Part shown: piece by piece, positions 36,515 through 45,187 of the stretch | Numbering within the stretch: position 1 is the stretch's first letter | Layout: each line of letters begins with the position of its first letter | Assembly: GCA_019359215.1 (NCBI GenBank) | Contig: JAHHHS010000047.1 | Span: 1 to 52,797 of the forward strand | Length of the DNA stretch: 52,797 nt | From: Nostoc indistinguendum CM1-VF10 | GTDB taxonomy: Bacteria; Cyanobacteriota; Cyanobacteriia; Cyanobacteriales; Nostocaceae | Reading direction: 5' to 3' | Translations under genes and position numbers: made by a program | Notes under the pieces: model-generated | What the model was told of the DNA's origin: nothing | Database searches by the model: none | What the model saw: only the letters and a program-made list of their open reading frames with translations

Positions 36515-37182
36515 TAGAATTAAGCTCCTATTACTTGAACTGAAATTCCTCTATCAAAAGGAAGATCAAAGACGTGAATGAAAGTATTTTTTGACTTTCA
36601 TCTTCAATAAAGAAATACTAATAAAAACAACAATTACTACCCTTAGCAAAACTATACAAAATTAAATTTATATTTCAAATGAACAAAATATAGATTGGAT
36701 TGTCCATTCTTTCGATTTGGATTGTCCATTCTTTCGATATTGTCCAATTAGATTTGAGTAAAATTGCCGCTAATCCTTATGGTGAATACTTTAGAGGTAG
36801 TTTTGGCAGTGATTTTCGGCTCAAACAGGAAAAATTTTCCTCTATTGAACATTACAATCTAATGTAATTACGCTACAAAAAATAGTGAAGCTTGATTTTT
36901 GTAGTCTGTTGAATGACAAAATATTATTTGTGAAGCTTTATCGAATTTTAAAGATTCAAGTTTTGCGATCGCTGATGCTGTTAACTTATTTATTTCTAAG
37001 ATCTAAAAACTTGTGGCGAATAAGAGGACTAGTCTATCTAGTACAGCATGGCGGAAATAAGCAGATTATTGAAAAGCCATAAAGAGTTTATTCCATAAAA
37101 ATTTTGACTTTCAACTTTTTATTTTTGACTTCCGCCTTGCGGTACTTACTTTTTTCGGTTGAAAGAGAGATTTAGTTTTTTA
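36515..37182. other. Intergenic region with a broken ORF and a 22-bp duplication
   Basis: The 668-bp gap between the Gly-rich gene and the GT8 gene is AT-rich. It contains a tandem 22-bp duplication (36695-36716 and 36717-36738) inside a coding-like fragment on the plus strand (about 36666-36867). A 65-codon ORF (36885-37082) has no recognisable similarity and I do not count it as a gene. Confidence 0.45.
36666..36867 (+). pseudogene. Coding-like fragment broken by a tandem 22-bp duplication
   Basis: Two frames read naturally when one copy of the 22-bp repeat is removed: ISNEQNIDWIVHSFD joined to IVQLDLSKIAANPYGEYFRG, then SFGSDFRLKQEKFSSIEHYN and a TAA at 36865-36867. Because 22 is not a multiple of three, the duplication shifts the frame. 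No start codon is seen, since a stop lies at 36663. The protein family is not recognised. Confidence 0.35.
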
Positions 37183-38148
37183 TTATGCTTTTAACACTGA
37201 CTTAATTCGCTGCTTTGCCATATAATAAACGTTACTAAAAAACGCAATCTGTTTTTGCCTTTCTTTTTTTACAGCTTGTTCAGCAGACCAATTAGACCAA
37301 ATTAAATTATCAAGGTATTGAAAAAATAAATCTTTGTAAGGATGGTTACAACTATTATGCCAAGGCTTATCCCTAGTTGAAAAATGAATAATATCAGGAT
37401 TATTAATTAGCTGATTGAATACATCTTCTGTAAAGGGGCTATTTTGCCAAGATGAATATTGAAATAAATATGGCATTTGATTCCATTTAGGTTCAAGTTC
37501 GCCCCATTTTCCTGCAAGAATAGCATTCAAAGCATCTTGATCGTGCCACCGCACATACTGTTTATTTATTCTCAAATACTCAATTACTTTTTCAAAAATA
37601 TTATCTTCCCGCCATTTTTTGAGATTCATTACTAAAACCCCAGAATTAAAGTATTTAGATTCTGGGTAAATGCCAAGCTCTTGATAATTGATGAGTCCTC
37701 TTGGCGAAGATACATAAGGCGCTCCCATATCCTGTGCTGCCAAGAGATAATATTCTCCAATATCAATATTCCATAATTGCTCTATATTTCCTTGGACAAT
37801 CACATCGCTATCAATGTAAATTGCCTTATTAAATTGCTTTGGTAACAGTTGAGGAATTAAAATGCGATAGTAAGCAGCAATTGTAATAGTGGATGAAGTC
37901 TGTACGTTTTTGAAGTGCTGCTTTTTAGGCTTGAGCCAATTGATACTGACTTCCTCAGATTTTAAGTTTTTGATAATTCTATGTTTGTTGAGTTTACTAA
38001 TTCCACCATCAATAATATATAGAACCAACTTATGCTCACTTTGGAAATTGGCAATAACTGAGCGGGTAGCCGATGCTATAGGCATAGAGTAGTTATCATC
38101 AGCAGCACAAACAAGAACAATTGATTTTTCGTTTGATAGGATTGTCAT
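37183..38148 (-). CDS. Glycosyltransferase family 8
   Basis: The 321-residue protein matches GT8 retaining transferases (LgtC/glycogenin type). Conserved parts are IVLVCAADDNYSMPIAS (about 10-26), AAYYRILIPQLLP (about 90), the metal-binding DxD in AIYIDSDVIVQGNIEQLW (about 108-125), YFNSGVLVMNLKKWRED (about 165) and DQDALNAILAGKW (about 200), with HFSTRDKPWH near the end. These hold the Mn2+ and nucleotide-sugar sites. It stands apart from the HEP-like island and is convergent/divergent to unrelated genes, so it may serve another surface glycan. A short basic C-terminus could bind the membrane. Confidence 0.92.
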   Translation of the reverse strand: MTILSNEKSIVLVCAADDNYSMPIASATRSVIANFQSEHKLVLYIIDGGISKLNKHRIIKNLKSEEVSINWLKPKKQHFKNVQTSSTITIAAYYRILIPQLLPKQFNKAIYIDSDVIVQGNIEQLWNIDIGEYYLLAAQDMGAPYVSSPRGLINYQELGIYPESKYFNSGVLVMNLKKWREDNIFEKVIEYLRINKQYVRWHDQDALNAILAGKWGELEPKWNQMPYLFQYSSWQNSPFTEDVFNQLINNPDIIHFSTRDKPWHNSCNHPYKDLFFQYLDNLIWSNWSAEQAVKKERQKQIAFFSNVYYMAKQRIKSVLKA

Positions 38149-38312
38149 TATTGCATTTTTATATATTGTTTAGCATCAAAGATTGTTCTGTCAGTCTAAC
38201 GTAGTAGGATTGTTCAAGTGAAAGGGTACGCCTTGCGGGATGAGTAGCCATCGATCGCTAGTAGTCACCCTAAAATAAAAACAAAAGACGATTCCTAAAA
38301 CAAGCACACTCC

Positions 38313-40775
38313 ATGCGTATTTCTCTAAATTGGCTGCGCGAACTAGTAGAGATAAAACTTAGTCCAGAAGAATTAGCCGAAACCCTGACAATGGCAGGGT
38401 TTGAGGTTGAAGATATTGAAGATCGCCGCACTTGGGCAAATGGCGTGGTTGTAGGGAAAGTGCTTGAGCGTCAACCTCATCCCAACGCCGATAAATTGAG
38501 TGTTTGCCAAGTGGATGTCGGTGCAGGTGAGACTTTAAATATTGTCTGTGGCGCTGCCAATGTGAAGGCAGATATCTATGTGCCAGTAGCAACTACAGGT
38601 ACTTACTTACCCAACATCGATTTAAAAATTAAGCCTGCAAAATTGCGTGGTGTCCCATCTCAGGGCATGATTTGTTCTTTAAAAGAACTTGGTTTGCCCA
38701 CGGATGTAGACGGAATCCATATTTTTTCTCAGGAAAATTTACCATTGGGTAGTGATGTGCGTCCGTTGTTGGGTCTAGATGATGTAATTTTAGACCTCAC
38801 CGCAACTGCTAATCGCGCTGATGCTCTGAGTATGGTAGGGGTAGCACGGGAAGTAGCAGCTTTAACTGGTGGAAAGTTAAGTATTCCTGAACCTGGTGAA
38901 GTCTCTATTAACAATAGTGCCGGAAATTTAGCTTTAAAAATTGCCGATACCCAAGCTTGTCCTGCATACATTGGTACAGTAATTGAACAGGTAAAAATTG
39001 CTCCATCACCCGAATGGTTGCAACAGCGTTTACGAGCTGCTGGGGTACGTCCTATAAGTAATGTCGTAGATATTACTAACTACGTTTTGTTGGAATGGGG
39101 ACAACCACTGCACGCTTTTGACCGCGATCGCTTAAAATCTGTTGCAGGTAATGAAAGTTTAACTATTGGTGTCCGGTTCGCCACTGCTGGAGAATCCCTC
39201 AAAACCCTGGATGGACAAACTCGCACTTTATCAACCCAAAATTTGTTAATTACCGCTAACGAAAAACCCGTTGCACTGGCGGGAGTCATGGGTGGAGAAG
39301 AAACGGAAGTCCATGAAGGGACTCAAAGTCTAGTTTTAGAAGCAGCTTTATTTGATTCCGTGGCAATTCGCCGTTCTTCCCGCAGTGTTGGCTTAAGAAG
39401 TGAGGCTTCTGGCAGATATGAACGGGGAGTTAACCGCGCTGAGTTGGAAGTAGCTAATCGCCGCGCCTTATCTTTAATTAGCGAATTGGCTAGTGGAATT
39501 CTTGTTCAGCAGGAAATTGCCGACACTCGCCCCGATTCTTCTACCTGGAGTCGTTCTATCGCCCTGCGTTTAGATCGAGTTAATCAGATATTGGGGCCAA
39601 TCGATTTAGGAGAGGACACAGGTGAACTCCAAGAACAAGATGTTGAACGCATCCTGACTGCATTGGGATGTAAGTTGACTCCTTCAAACGATGTTTTAGG
39701 AGAAGATGCTACGCATCAACCTAAATGGTCAGTTTCTGTTCCCCCCTATCGTTACCGCGACTTAGAGCGAGAAATTGATTTAATTGAAGAAATTGCCCGG
39801 CTTTATGGCTATAACAAATTTTGTGATACCTTACCAGAAAAAGCAGAAGCTGGCTATCTGCCCATAGATGAGGAGCTGATTCGCAAGTTACGAGCTTTTC
39901 TGCGGGCTGAAGGGTTGACAGAATTAATTCACTATTCTTTAGTCAAACCAGGAGAAGACAGACCGATAGTGCTGTCAAACCCTTTATTTGCCGAATATTC
40001 AGCACTGCGAACCGATTTGATATCTGGGTTAATTGATGCCTTTCAATACAATTTAGAGCAGGGTAATGGTGCGCTCAACGGTTTTGAAATCGGGCAAATT
40101 TTCTGGCAAGAAGAAGACGGTTTGCAAGAAACAGAAGCCCTAGCTGGAATTGTAGGAGGCGATCGCTCACTTGGCAAATGGTCAAAAAGTGGACGCGAAG
40201 AACCTATCACTTGGTTTGAAGCCAAAGGCATTTTAGAAAGTGTATTTCGGCAACTGGCCTTGCAAGTAGAATTTCAACCCGATCGCCGCGACGATCGCTT
40301 ACATCCAGGACGCACCGCTTCCCTATGGATTCGGGGTAACAAGCTGGGTATTTTTGGACAACTTCATCCCCAATTGCGACGAGAAAAAGGTTTACCAGAT
40401 TCCGTTTATGTTTTCCAATTGGATCTAGATGTGCTTTTAGAATCTCTAGGGCAAGATGAAATTCTGGTTCCAACATTCCAGCCATATTCGACCTATCCAG
40501 CTAGCGATCGCGACATCGCCTTTTTCGCACCTGTGAAAATCTCAGTTGCCGACATTCAAAAAGTAATCACTAAAGCAGCTAAAGATTTGCTCGAATCGGT
40601 GGAATTATTTGATGAATATCGAGGTGAAAATGTCCCCGAAGGACAGAGAAGTTTAGCATTTCGCTTAGTTTATCGGGCTAGCGATCGCACTCTTACTGAG
40701 GCAGAAGTGGAACCAGTACACAATAAAGTCCGCGAAGCTTTGGTGGAAAAATTCGGCGTAAACTTGAGAAGTTAG
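38313..40775 (+). CDS. pheT: Phenylalanine--tRNA ligase beta subunit
   Basis: The 820-residue protein has the normal bacterial PheT layout. It starts MRISLNWLRELVEIKLSPEE, then has an OB-fold tRNA-binding domain (GVVVGKVLERQPHPNADKL, about 44-62), the B3/B4 editing core (ISNVVDITNYVLLEWGQPLH, about 248-267), B5 (about 405-490), the catalytic-like B6/B7 module and a C-terminal anticodon-binding FDX-ACB domain (YPASDRDIAFFAPV to the end). With PheS it charges tRNA-Phe and edits Tyr-tRNA-Phe. pheS is not adjacent, as is common in cyanobacteria. No truncation or missing block was seen. HIP1 sites occur repeatedly within the gene. Confidence 0.98.
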   Translation: MRISLNWLRELVEIKLSPEELAETLTMAGFEVEDIEDRRTWANGVVVGKVLERQPHPNADKLSVCQVDVGAGETLNIVCGAANVKADIYVPVATTGTYLPNIDLKIKPAKLRGVPSQGMICSLKELGLPTDVDGIHIFSQENLPLGSDVRPLLGLDDVILDLTATANRADALSMVGVAREVAALTGGKLSIPEPGEVSINNSAGNLALKIADTQACPAYIGTVIEQVKIAPSPEWLQQRLRAAGVRPISNVVDITNYVLLEWGQPLHAFDRDRLKSVAGNESLTIGVRFATAGESLKTLDGQTRTLSTQNLLITANEKPVALAGVMGGEETEVHEGTQSLVLEAALFDSVAIRRSSRSVGLRSEASGRYERGVNRAELEVANRRALSLISELASGILVQQEIADTRPDSSTWSRSIALRLDRVNQILGPIDLGEDTGELQEQDVERILTALGCKLTPSNDVLGEDATHQPKWSVSVPPYRYRDLEREIDLIEEIARLYGYNKFCDTLPEKAEAGYLPIDEELIRKLRAFLRAEGLTELIHYSLVKPGEDRPIVLSNPLFAEYSALRTDLISGLIDAFQYNLEQGNGALNGFEIGQIFWQEEDGLQETEALAGIVGGDRSLGKWSKSGREEPITWFEAKGILESVFRQLALQVEFQPDRRDDRLHPGRTASLWIRGNKLGIFGQLHPQLRREKGLPDSVYVFQLDLDVLLESLGQDEILVPTFQPYSTYPASDRDIAFFAPVKISVADIQKVITKAAKDLLESVELFDEYRGENVPEGQRSLAFRLVYRASDRTLTEAEVEPVHNKVREALVEKFGVNLRS

Positions 40776-40860
40776 TCATAGGGTATGGGGCATTGGGCAT
40801 TGCTTATTTCTCCCCATCTCCCCACTTCCCATTCATTTTTTTATTTGGAATTAATTAACC

Positions 40861-41130
40861 ATGCCTAAATATGTACTCTGGGGAACTTACTGCGAAGACG
40901 TTCTCGAAAAACGCGCCCCCTACCGTCAAGTTCATTTAGACGGATTAGCAAAACAAAAAGAATCCGGTGTGCTGATTACCATTGGCCCCACCAAGGATGT
41001 TACAAAAGTTTTTGGGATTTACGAAGCCGAAGACGAAGCCACTGTACGCCAGTTAATTGAAAATGACCCCTACTGGAAAAATGGCATCTGGGCTGAGTAT
41101 TCTGTCAAAGAATGGATTCAGGCTTTTTAA
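40861..41130 (+). CDS. YciI family protein
   Basis: The 89-residue protein has the ferredoxin-like YciI fold signature: KRAPYRQVHLDGLAKQKESG (about 18-37) with the His and nearby Asp thought to form a putative active site, then ITIGPTKDVTKVFGIYEAED and FENDPYWKNG-like NDPYWKNGIW (about 66-75). YciI proteins have no firmly known reaction; some are dehydrochlorinase or dehydratase-like. It follows pheT by 85 bp on the same strand. Confidence 0.92.
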   Translation: MPKYVLWGTYCEDVLEKRAPYRQVHLDGLAKQKESGVLITIGPTKDVTKVFGIYEAEDEATVRQLIENDPYWKNGIWAEYSVKEWIQAF

Positions 41131-41139
41131 ATTGTTATT

Positions 41140-41401
41140 GGGCATTGGGCATTGGGCATTGGGCATGGGGCATGGGGCATGGGGCATGAGCGTTGAACCT
41201 CTGAGCATGAGCGTTGAGCCTCTAAGCATGAGCGTTGAACCTTTAAGCATAAACGTTGAACCTTTGAGCATGAGCGTTGAACCTTTGAGCATAAGCGTTG
41301 AACCTTTGAACTTAAAACTTTCAGTTTTAACTCTCACCGATCTCTCCCATCCCCCCATGCCCCATGCCCCATGCCCCATTCCCCATTCCTCATTCCCCAT
41401 G
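41140..41401. repeat. 21-bp tandem array flanked by a long inverted heptamer repeat
   Basis: Six copies of a 21-bp unit with the core gcgttgaacct lie at 41184-41309. On the left are ggcattg/ggcatgg heptamers (41140-41187). On the right are atgcccc-type heptamers (41356-41401), the reverse complement of the left side, with at least 21 bp of perfect pairing. The array could form the loop of a large hairpin. Because 21 is a multiple of three, one plus frame reads as a repeated MSVEPLS, which I consider non-coding. Confidence 0.8.
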
Positions 41402-41412
41402 CCCACATAATT

Positions 41413-42207
41413 ATGAAAATTTGGCAAGTTGATTTTTATCGCCGTCCCTCACAAGATGCATCTGGACAAATTTTATGGGAGTTGTTGATTTGTGACGCAA
41501 CTCGCAGTTTTGAGTATGAAGCTACCTGTCTCCAGTCAGCAGCGAATTCTAATTGGGTTGCTGCTCAACTTGAGTTAGCCGCAGGTGAAAAATTGCCAGA
41601 TGTGATTCAGGTGTTTCGTCCTCAGTCTCTAAGTTTAATTGAGGCGGCGGGACGCAATTTAAGTATAAATGTCGAACCTACGCGCCACACTTTGGCACTG
41701 AAGCAGTGGTTACAAGAAAAGCAGTATCCCTCAACGCTGGATAAACCACCTCCAGCACCATTACCAGAAAACCTCTGGGGAGAACAATGGCGTTTTGCAA
41801 GTTTAGCTGCTAGTGATGTGGAAACGATATTTAGCGATCGCCCCATTCCCATTTTGCACATCCCAGAACATCTTAAACCCATCAATTTGGGTTTGGCATC
41901 AACAGTACCCGTTCCTGGTGTAGTAATTTATGGTGGACGGCAATCGATGCGCCTAGCCCGGTGGTTGCAGCAAGCCCGTCCCGTAGCCTTGAACTATATA
42001 TCTGGCGCACCAGACGGCTTAGTATTTGAGGCTGGCTTAGTAGATAGGTGGATTGTTGCCACTTTTGAAGATCCAGAAGTTACAACAGCAGCCCAGGCAT
42101 TTGAACAACGGAAACAGCAAAGCCGGGGATTACATTTTTTGTTAGTTCAACCCGATGATTCCGGGATGACTTATAGCGGCTTTTGGTTGTTGCGGGCAGA
42201 AGATTGA
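41413..42207 (+). CDS. Tab2/Atab2-like RNA-binding protein
   Basis: The 264-residue protein begins MKIWQVDFYRRPSQDASGQI, the conserved start of the Tab2/Atab2 family, which is found in cyanobacteria and plastid-bearing eukaryotes. Other family blocks are WELLICDATRSFEYE, DVIQVFRPQSLSLIEAAG (about 70), LPENLWGEQWRFASL (about 115) and the end DSGMTYSGFWLLRAED. In algae and plants the protein is needed for translation of photosystem I (and II) reaction-centre mRNAs. A similar role in cyanobacteria is likely but less well shown. I chose the ATG at 41413; an upstream in-frame ATG lies within the heptamer repeat. Confidence 0.92.
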   Translation: MKIWQVDFYRRPSQDASGQILWELLICDATRSFEYEATCLQSAANSNWVAAQLELAAGEKLPDVIQVFRPQSLSLIEAAGRNLSINVEPTRHTLALKQWLQEKQYPSTLDKPPPAPLPENLWGEQWRFASLAASDVETIFSDRPIPILHIPEHLKPINLGLASTVPVPGVVIYGGRQSMRLARWLQQARPVALNYISGAPDGLVFEAGLVDRWIVATFEDPEVTTAAQAFEQRKQQSRGLHFLLVQPDDSGMTYSGFWLLRAED

Positions 42208-42259
42208 TATTAATTACCAAAAACATTTGTCCGCTTAATTTCTATAGCTAAAAAAGATC

Positions 42260-42479
42260 ATGAAAGTCACAATCATCTTAGAAGAAGACATTCTGCAATT
42301 TGTAGATTGCCATGCACAGGCAAATCGTAGTGCATACATCAATACACTGCTAGCAGAACACCGCCGCCAAATTTCAGCAGCAGAAATGGTTACAGCGCTC
42401 AAGCAGGATGCTGAAGATCCAGCGTATCAAGCGGAAAATTGCTGCTTGGGATAGCCTTGTTGGAGATGGCATAAATGCA
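42260..42479 (+). pseudogene. Ribbon-helix-helix-type antitoxin, frameshifted
   Basis: The frame begins MKVTIILEEDILQFVDCHAQ and continues ANRSAYINTLLAEHRRQ, a ribbon-helix-helix antitoxin pattern, to DPAYQAE, after which it reads NCCLG and stops at 42454. In the next frame the sequence continues IAAWDSLVGDGINA, the normal end of this antitoxin family. A run of four A (42435-42438), where three are expected, explains the shift. No toxin ORF follows, so the module is likely dead. The dimerisation and DNA-binding part is intact and could still act as a solitary repressor. Confidence 0.7.
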
Positions 42480-42838
42480 GGGATTAACTTAATACCATTT
42501 CACGAAAAATCTGATACAGATGTAACCCCTGAAAGCTTTGCTGCATCTAAGTTTTTTAATTGCGTTAGCGAGTCCGCAATCGCTTTTAGCGTCTCGTAGA
42601 GAGCGTCATTGCGAATTGCGAATTGCGAATTGCTATAACTTATTGTCAGGCAGAAATATGTTGGTGAATCTTGAGCCAACAATGGGGGCTGAAGCAAAGA
42701 AAATCCCCGCTTGATTGTACAAATAAAAATAGAGATTAAATTGAGGCGAAAGCGATCGCTCTATATTATCGGGTAGGCATTGCCAAAAAATGTGGAATAG
42801 ATGCAATATTATTTAAACTAATGTCCACCCTACTACTG
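42455..42838. other. Intergenic region with heptamer and palindromic repeats
   Basis: Beyond the antitoxin remnant the gap holds a GC-rich inverted segment (gcgttagcgagtccgcaatc, 42562-42581), aattgcg heptamers (42608-42633), a HIP1 site (near 42753) and gggtaggcattgcc / gtccaccctac arms (42769-42835). All appear to be dispersed repeats. It separates convergent genes, so no promoter is required. Confidence 0.5.
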
Positions 42839-44038
42839 TTACCATTGCCCTGAATTATCTTCCTGTTGCAAACCAATTAACTGTCGCCGTTTCCAAGCAT
42901 AGTGAAGAATATTAATTCCAAGTTCCTGAGCTGTACGAATGGTCAATCTGGGTAAACTCAAATCTCTATCCAGTCCCCAAGCAGTTGCTAAATCTCCAAT
43001 CGATAAAATAATGCCTCCACCCATTAACAGTTTAATTTGCTGTTGATTAACCATTGGCAAAGCAGCAAATAAAAAAGGTTTTGTCCTTAAAGGATGACTT
43101 CGTTGCAATTCTTCTAAAGGTCTTAAAGGACTCTCTAACTGTTGCGCTAATGCTTGAGTACTCTCAATCAAAAGGTTAGCATTTGCTGGTGCATCAACTA
43201 GAAGCACACCACCTAAATTTAAGTAATTTTTAAGGGATTCAAATTCGAGACTATTGAAAGATATGGCCTGTTCACCTGTTAGATAAAGTAGATCATAATC
43301 TTGAATATTTTCTCCTAAAGAAACCTGACCTGGTTCATCAGCTCCTCGCAAACTGGGGTACAGGGGTTCTACTGCTTGCAACAAGTACGAAAGGCTGAAA
43401 AAATTACGCGCACATTCAGGATCGCTATGAGTCGCTTGCGCCATACACACAAGGGCTTGGGGACGCATTTGTGCCTGACGGCGATAACGCAAATCAACAT
43501 TGTTATATCCAGGAAAGAAAGCATCCGCAGGTTGGGTAATTTCAGTATGTCCTGGTTGCAGAAGTATGCGACATATCTCTATTTCTGAACTGGCTGGTAT
43601 GGAGTTTCTTTGATCAATTCGATAGGTTTCTTGAACAATATCTCTTTGCTGCCCACGCCGCAATTCATCAGGATCTACATAGCTAACTACTAAGTAGATC
43701 ATAAGTGGTTCTGAACTTGCTACTTCTAGATCAATAGGAAAATCATAAGAAGTCGGTACAACAATTAGATTACCTGCTAAATCAATTGCAATACCAGGTT
43801 GAATTTGCACCCAACGCCCATCTCTATATCTAGCTTCTACTTGACTTGGGGCAGCCACATCTCGAACACCTAAACCGCAGACAATCCCTGGTTGGTTTAA
43901 ACTTTGATATTGGGTATTTTGCCGATTTCGGTGGTAATCATGGGCTGTACGCCAGCGTTCCGCATTGATTAGTAAACCGTCTGCGGCTTGAAGGCGTTCA
44001 AAAGATTTGATTGGTGGCGGTGGGAAAGGATGGGACAT
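42839..44038 (-). CDS. DUF4159-type protein of the contractile injection system cluster
   Basis: The 399-residue protein has an N-terminal region with the phage/CIS-like opening FERLQAADGLLINAERWRTA and a beta-rich part (WVQIQPGIAIDLAGNLIVVP, about 78-97; PLMIYLVVSYVDPDE). Its C-terminal part from about residue 210 (FFSLSYLLQAVEPLYPSLRG, DYDLLYLTGEQAISFNSLEF, YLNLGGVLLVDAPAN) resembles DUF4159, a glutamine-amidotransferase-like fold. It is the last gene of the CIS operon seen here, 44 bp after the tail-protein gene. It may be an outer baseplate or attachment component. I chose the ATG at 44038 rather than the TTG two codons earlier. Confidence 0.75.
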   Translation of the reverse strand: MSHPFPPPPIKSFERLQAADGLLINAERWRTAHDYHRNRQNTQYQSLNQPGIVCGLGVRDVAAPSQVEARYRDGRWVQIQPGIAIDLAGNLIVVPTSYDFPIDLEVASSEPLMIYLVVSYVDPDELRRGQQRDIVQETYRIDQRNSIPASSEIEICRILLQPGHTEITQPADAFFPGYNNVDLRYRRQAQMRPQALVCMAQATHSDPECARNFFSLSYLLQAVEPLYPSLRGADEPGQVSLGENIQDYDLLYLTGEQAISFNSLEFESLKNYLNLGGVLLVDAPANANLLIESTQALAQQLESPLRPLEELQRSHPLRTKPFLFAALPMVNQQQIKLLMGGGIILSIGDLATAWGLDRDLSLPRLTIRTAQELGINILHYAWKRRQLIGLQQEDNSGQW

Positions 44039-44082
44039 AAACAATTTTGGATTTTATATTTTACTTAGTAATTACGAATTAT

Positions 44083-45114
44083 TTAATTAGAGGGATTTTC
44101 GATAGATAATTCATAGGTGCAGAAAGCAGGTTTCTCTTGTTCTATGATTTTTTCGATCAGCTGTTCGTTGATGATGCCACTAGAAATATTTGAACGTAAA
44201 CGCACTATAAAGTGATACGGTTGTCCACCTGCTAAAACTGCATTTCCTAATTGTGCATCTCCTATAATAAAACTTGGACCAAAAGGTTCTGTAATACTAA
44301 TATGTTTATCAGCTTCATTAGGTAAATGTTCGTCTAAAGGTAAACCAGTATAAAGATGTAAATAGAGGCGTAATCCTTTACGGGTTCCCCGCCAGCGATA
44401 AAGTTCTACAGCCCGGCGAATTAAACGTCTTTGTTGCTGGAGATCCCAAACAGAATCTACTTGCCAAGCAACCCAATGAGCCATAAAAGGTAGTAGTGCT
44501 TGCGGTGCTGTCAAGGGATCGAGGTTTGCCCACATGACATTGTAACTATTAACTATTGGTTGAAAAGCTTGCTCAAATATTTTCATGAAGCGACCAATAA
44601 AATCCACTTCCCGATACAAAATTGGCAAGAATTCCATGTAGGCAGTGTAGGGACGAATGTATAAATCGAAATACTCGCTTCTCTCGATTTGTTCGTTCTC
44701 AGTGCCTGGGTCTATATGTAGAGTAACTAGACTACGAAAATTGAGCGTAAGTTTGTCTTTTTTTCCAGAAGAAATCGCTTCTTGGTCTTCAAAAAATATG
44801 TCGGGAATTGAAAAGTAAAGGACAGCATCCATTTGTCCACGAGGGGGGATCTCACTGCCTTCTGTACCAATCTGACACCACTGAGACGGAAAGTTTCCCT
44901 CAACGCTTAAACTCACCCGCAAAGGACGCTGTTCTAAGTTTTGTACTTGCACAATCATCTCGCTGGGATGCCCAGGATGCAAGAGTAAACTACGCCCAGC
45001 CACATCCATATTATGCGCATTTGCAAATGCTAAACCTGCCACAGGTAAAGCTTCAGGAATTTGCATTGGCGTTAATTGAATACGTACAGATGGACTAGAG
45101 CGACTTTGAACCAT
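44083..45114 (-). CDS. P2 gpI-like tail protein of the CIS baseplate
   Basis: The C-terminal half has the phage tail protein I signature: MEFLPILYREVDFIGRFMKI (about 165), FEQAFQPIVNSYNVMWANLD, then LPFMAHWVAWQVDSVWDLQQ and YRWRGTRKGLRLYLHLYTG (about 245-265). The N-terminal part (about 1-150) is beta-rich and may bind a neighbouring baseplate protein. In phage P2 gpI belongs to the baseplate wedge, and CIS clusters carry a similar gene after the J-like gene. The ATG at 45114 is preferred; the longer frame to 45186 is made of heptamer repeat sequence. Without a ribosome binding site this remains tentative. Confidence 0.85.
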   Translation of the reverse strand: MVQSRSSPSVRIQLTPMQIPEALPVAGLAFANAHNMDVAGRSLLLHPGHPSEMIVQVQNLEQRPLRVSLSVEGNFPSQWCQIGTEGSEIPPRGQMDAVLYFSIPDIFFEDQEAISSGKKDKLTLNFRSLVTLHIDPGTENEQIERSEYFDLYIRPYTAYMEFLPILYREVDFIGRFMKIFEQAFQPIVNSYNVMWANLDPLTAPQALLPFMAHWVAWQVDSVWDLQQQRRLIRRAVELYRWRGTRKGLRLYLHLYTGLPLDEHLPNEADKHISITEPFGPSFIIGDAQLGNAVLAGGQPYHFIVRLRSNISSGIINEQLIEKIIEQEKPAFCTYELSIENPSN

Positions 45115-45187
45115 AGGATTGGGGACTGGGGATTGGGGATTGGGGAATGGGGAATGAGGACGAGAATAACGAATGACGAATGACAAA

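Noticed and set aside
36885..37082. A 65-codon plus-strand ORF
   Set aside because: No recognisable family, no ribosome binding site and composition like the surrounding intergenic DNA.
41184..41309. CRISPR-like appearance of the 21-bp repeats
   Set aside because: The units are directly adjacent without spacers and no cas gene is nearby.
41057..41427. ORFs on both strands with repeated MSVEPLS or LMLKGST units
   Set aside because: They are translations of the 21-bp array and heptamer repeats; the array length is a multiple of three, so all frames stay open.
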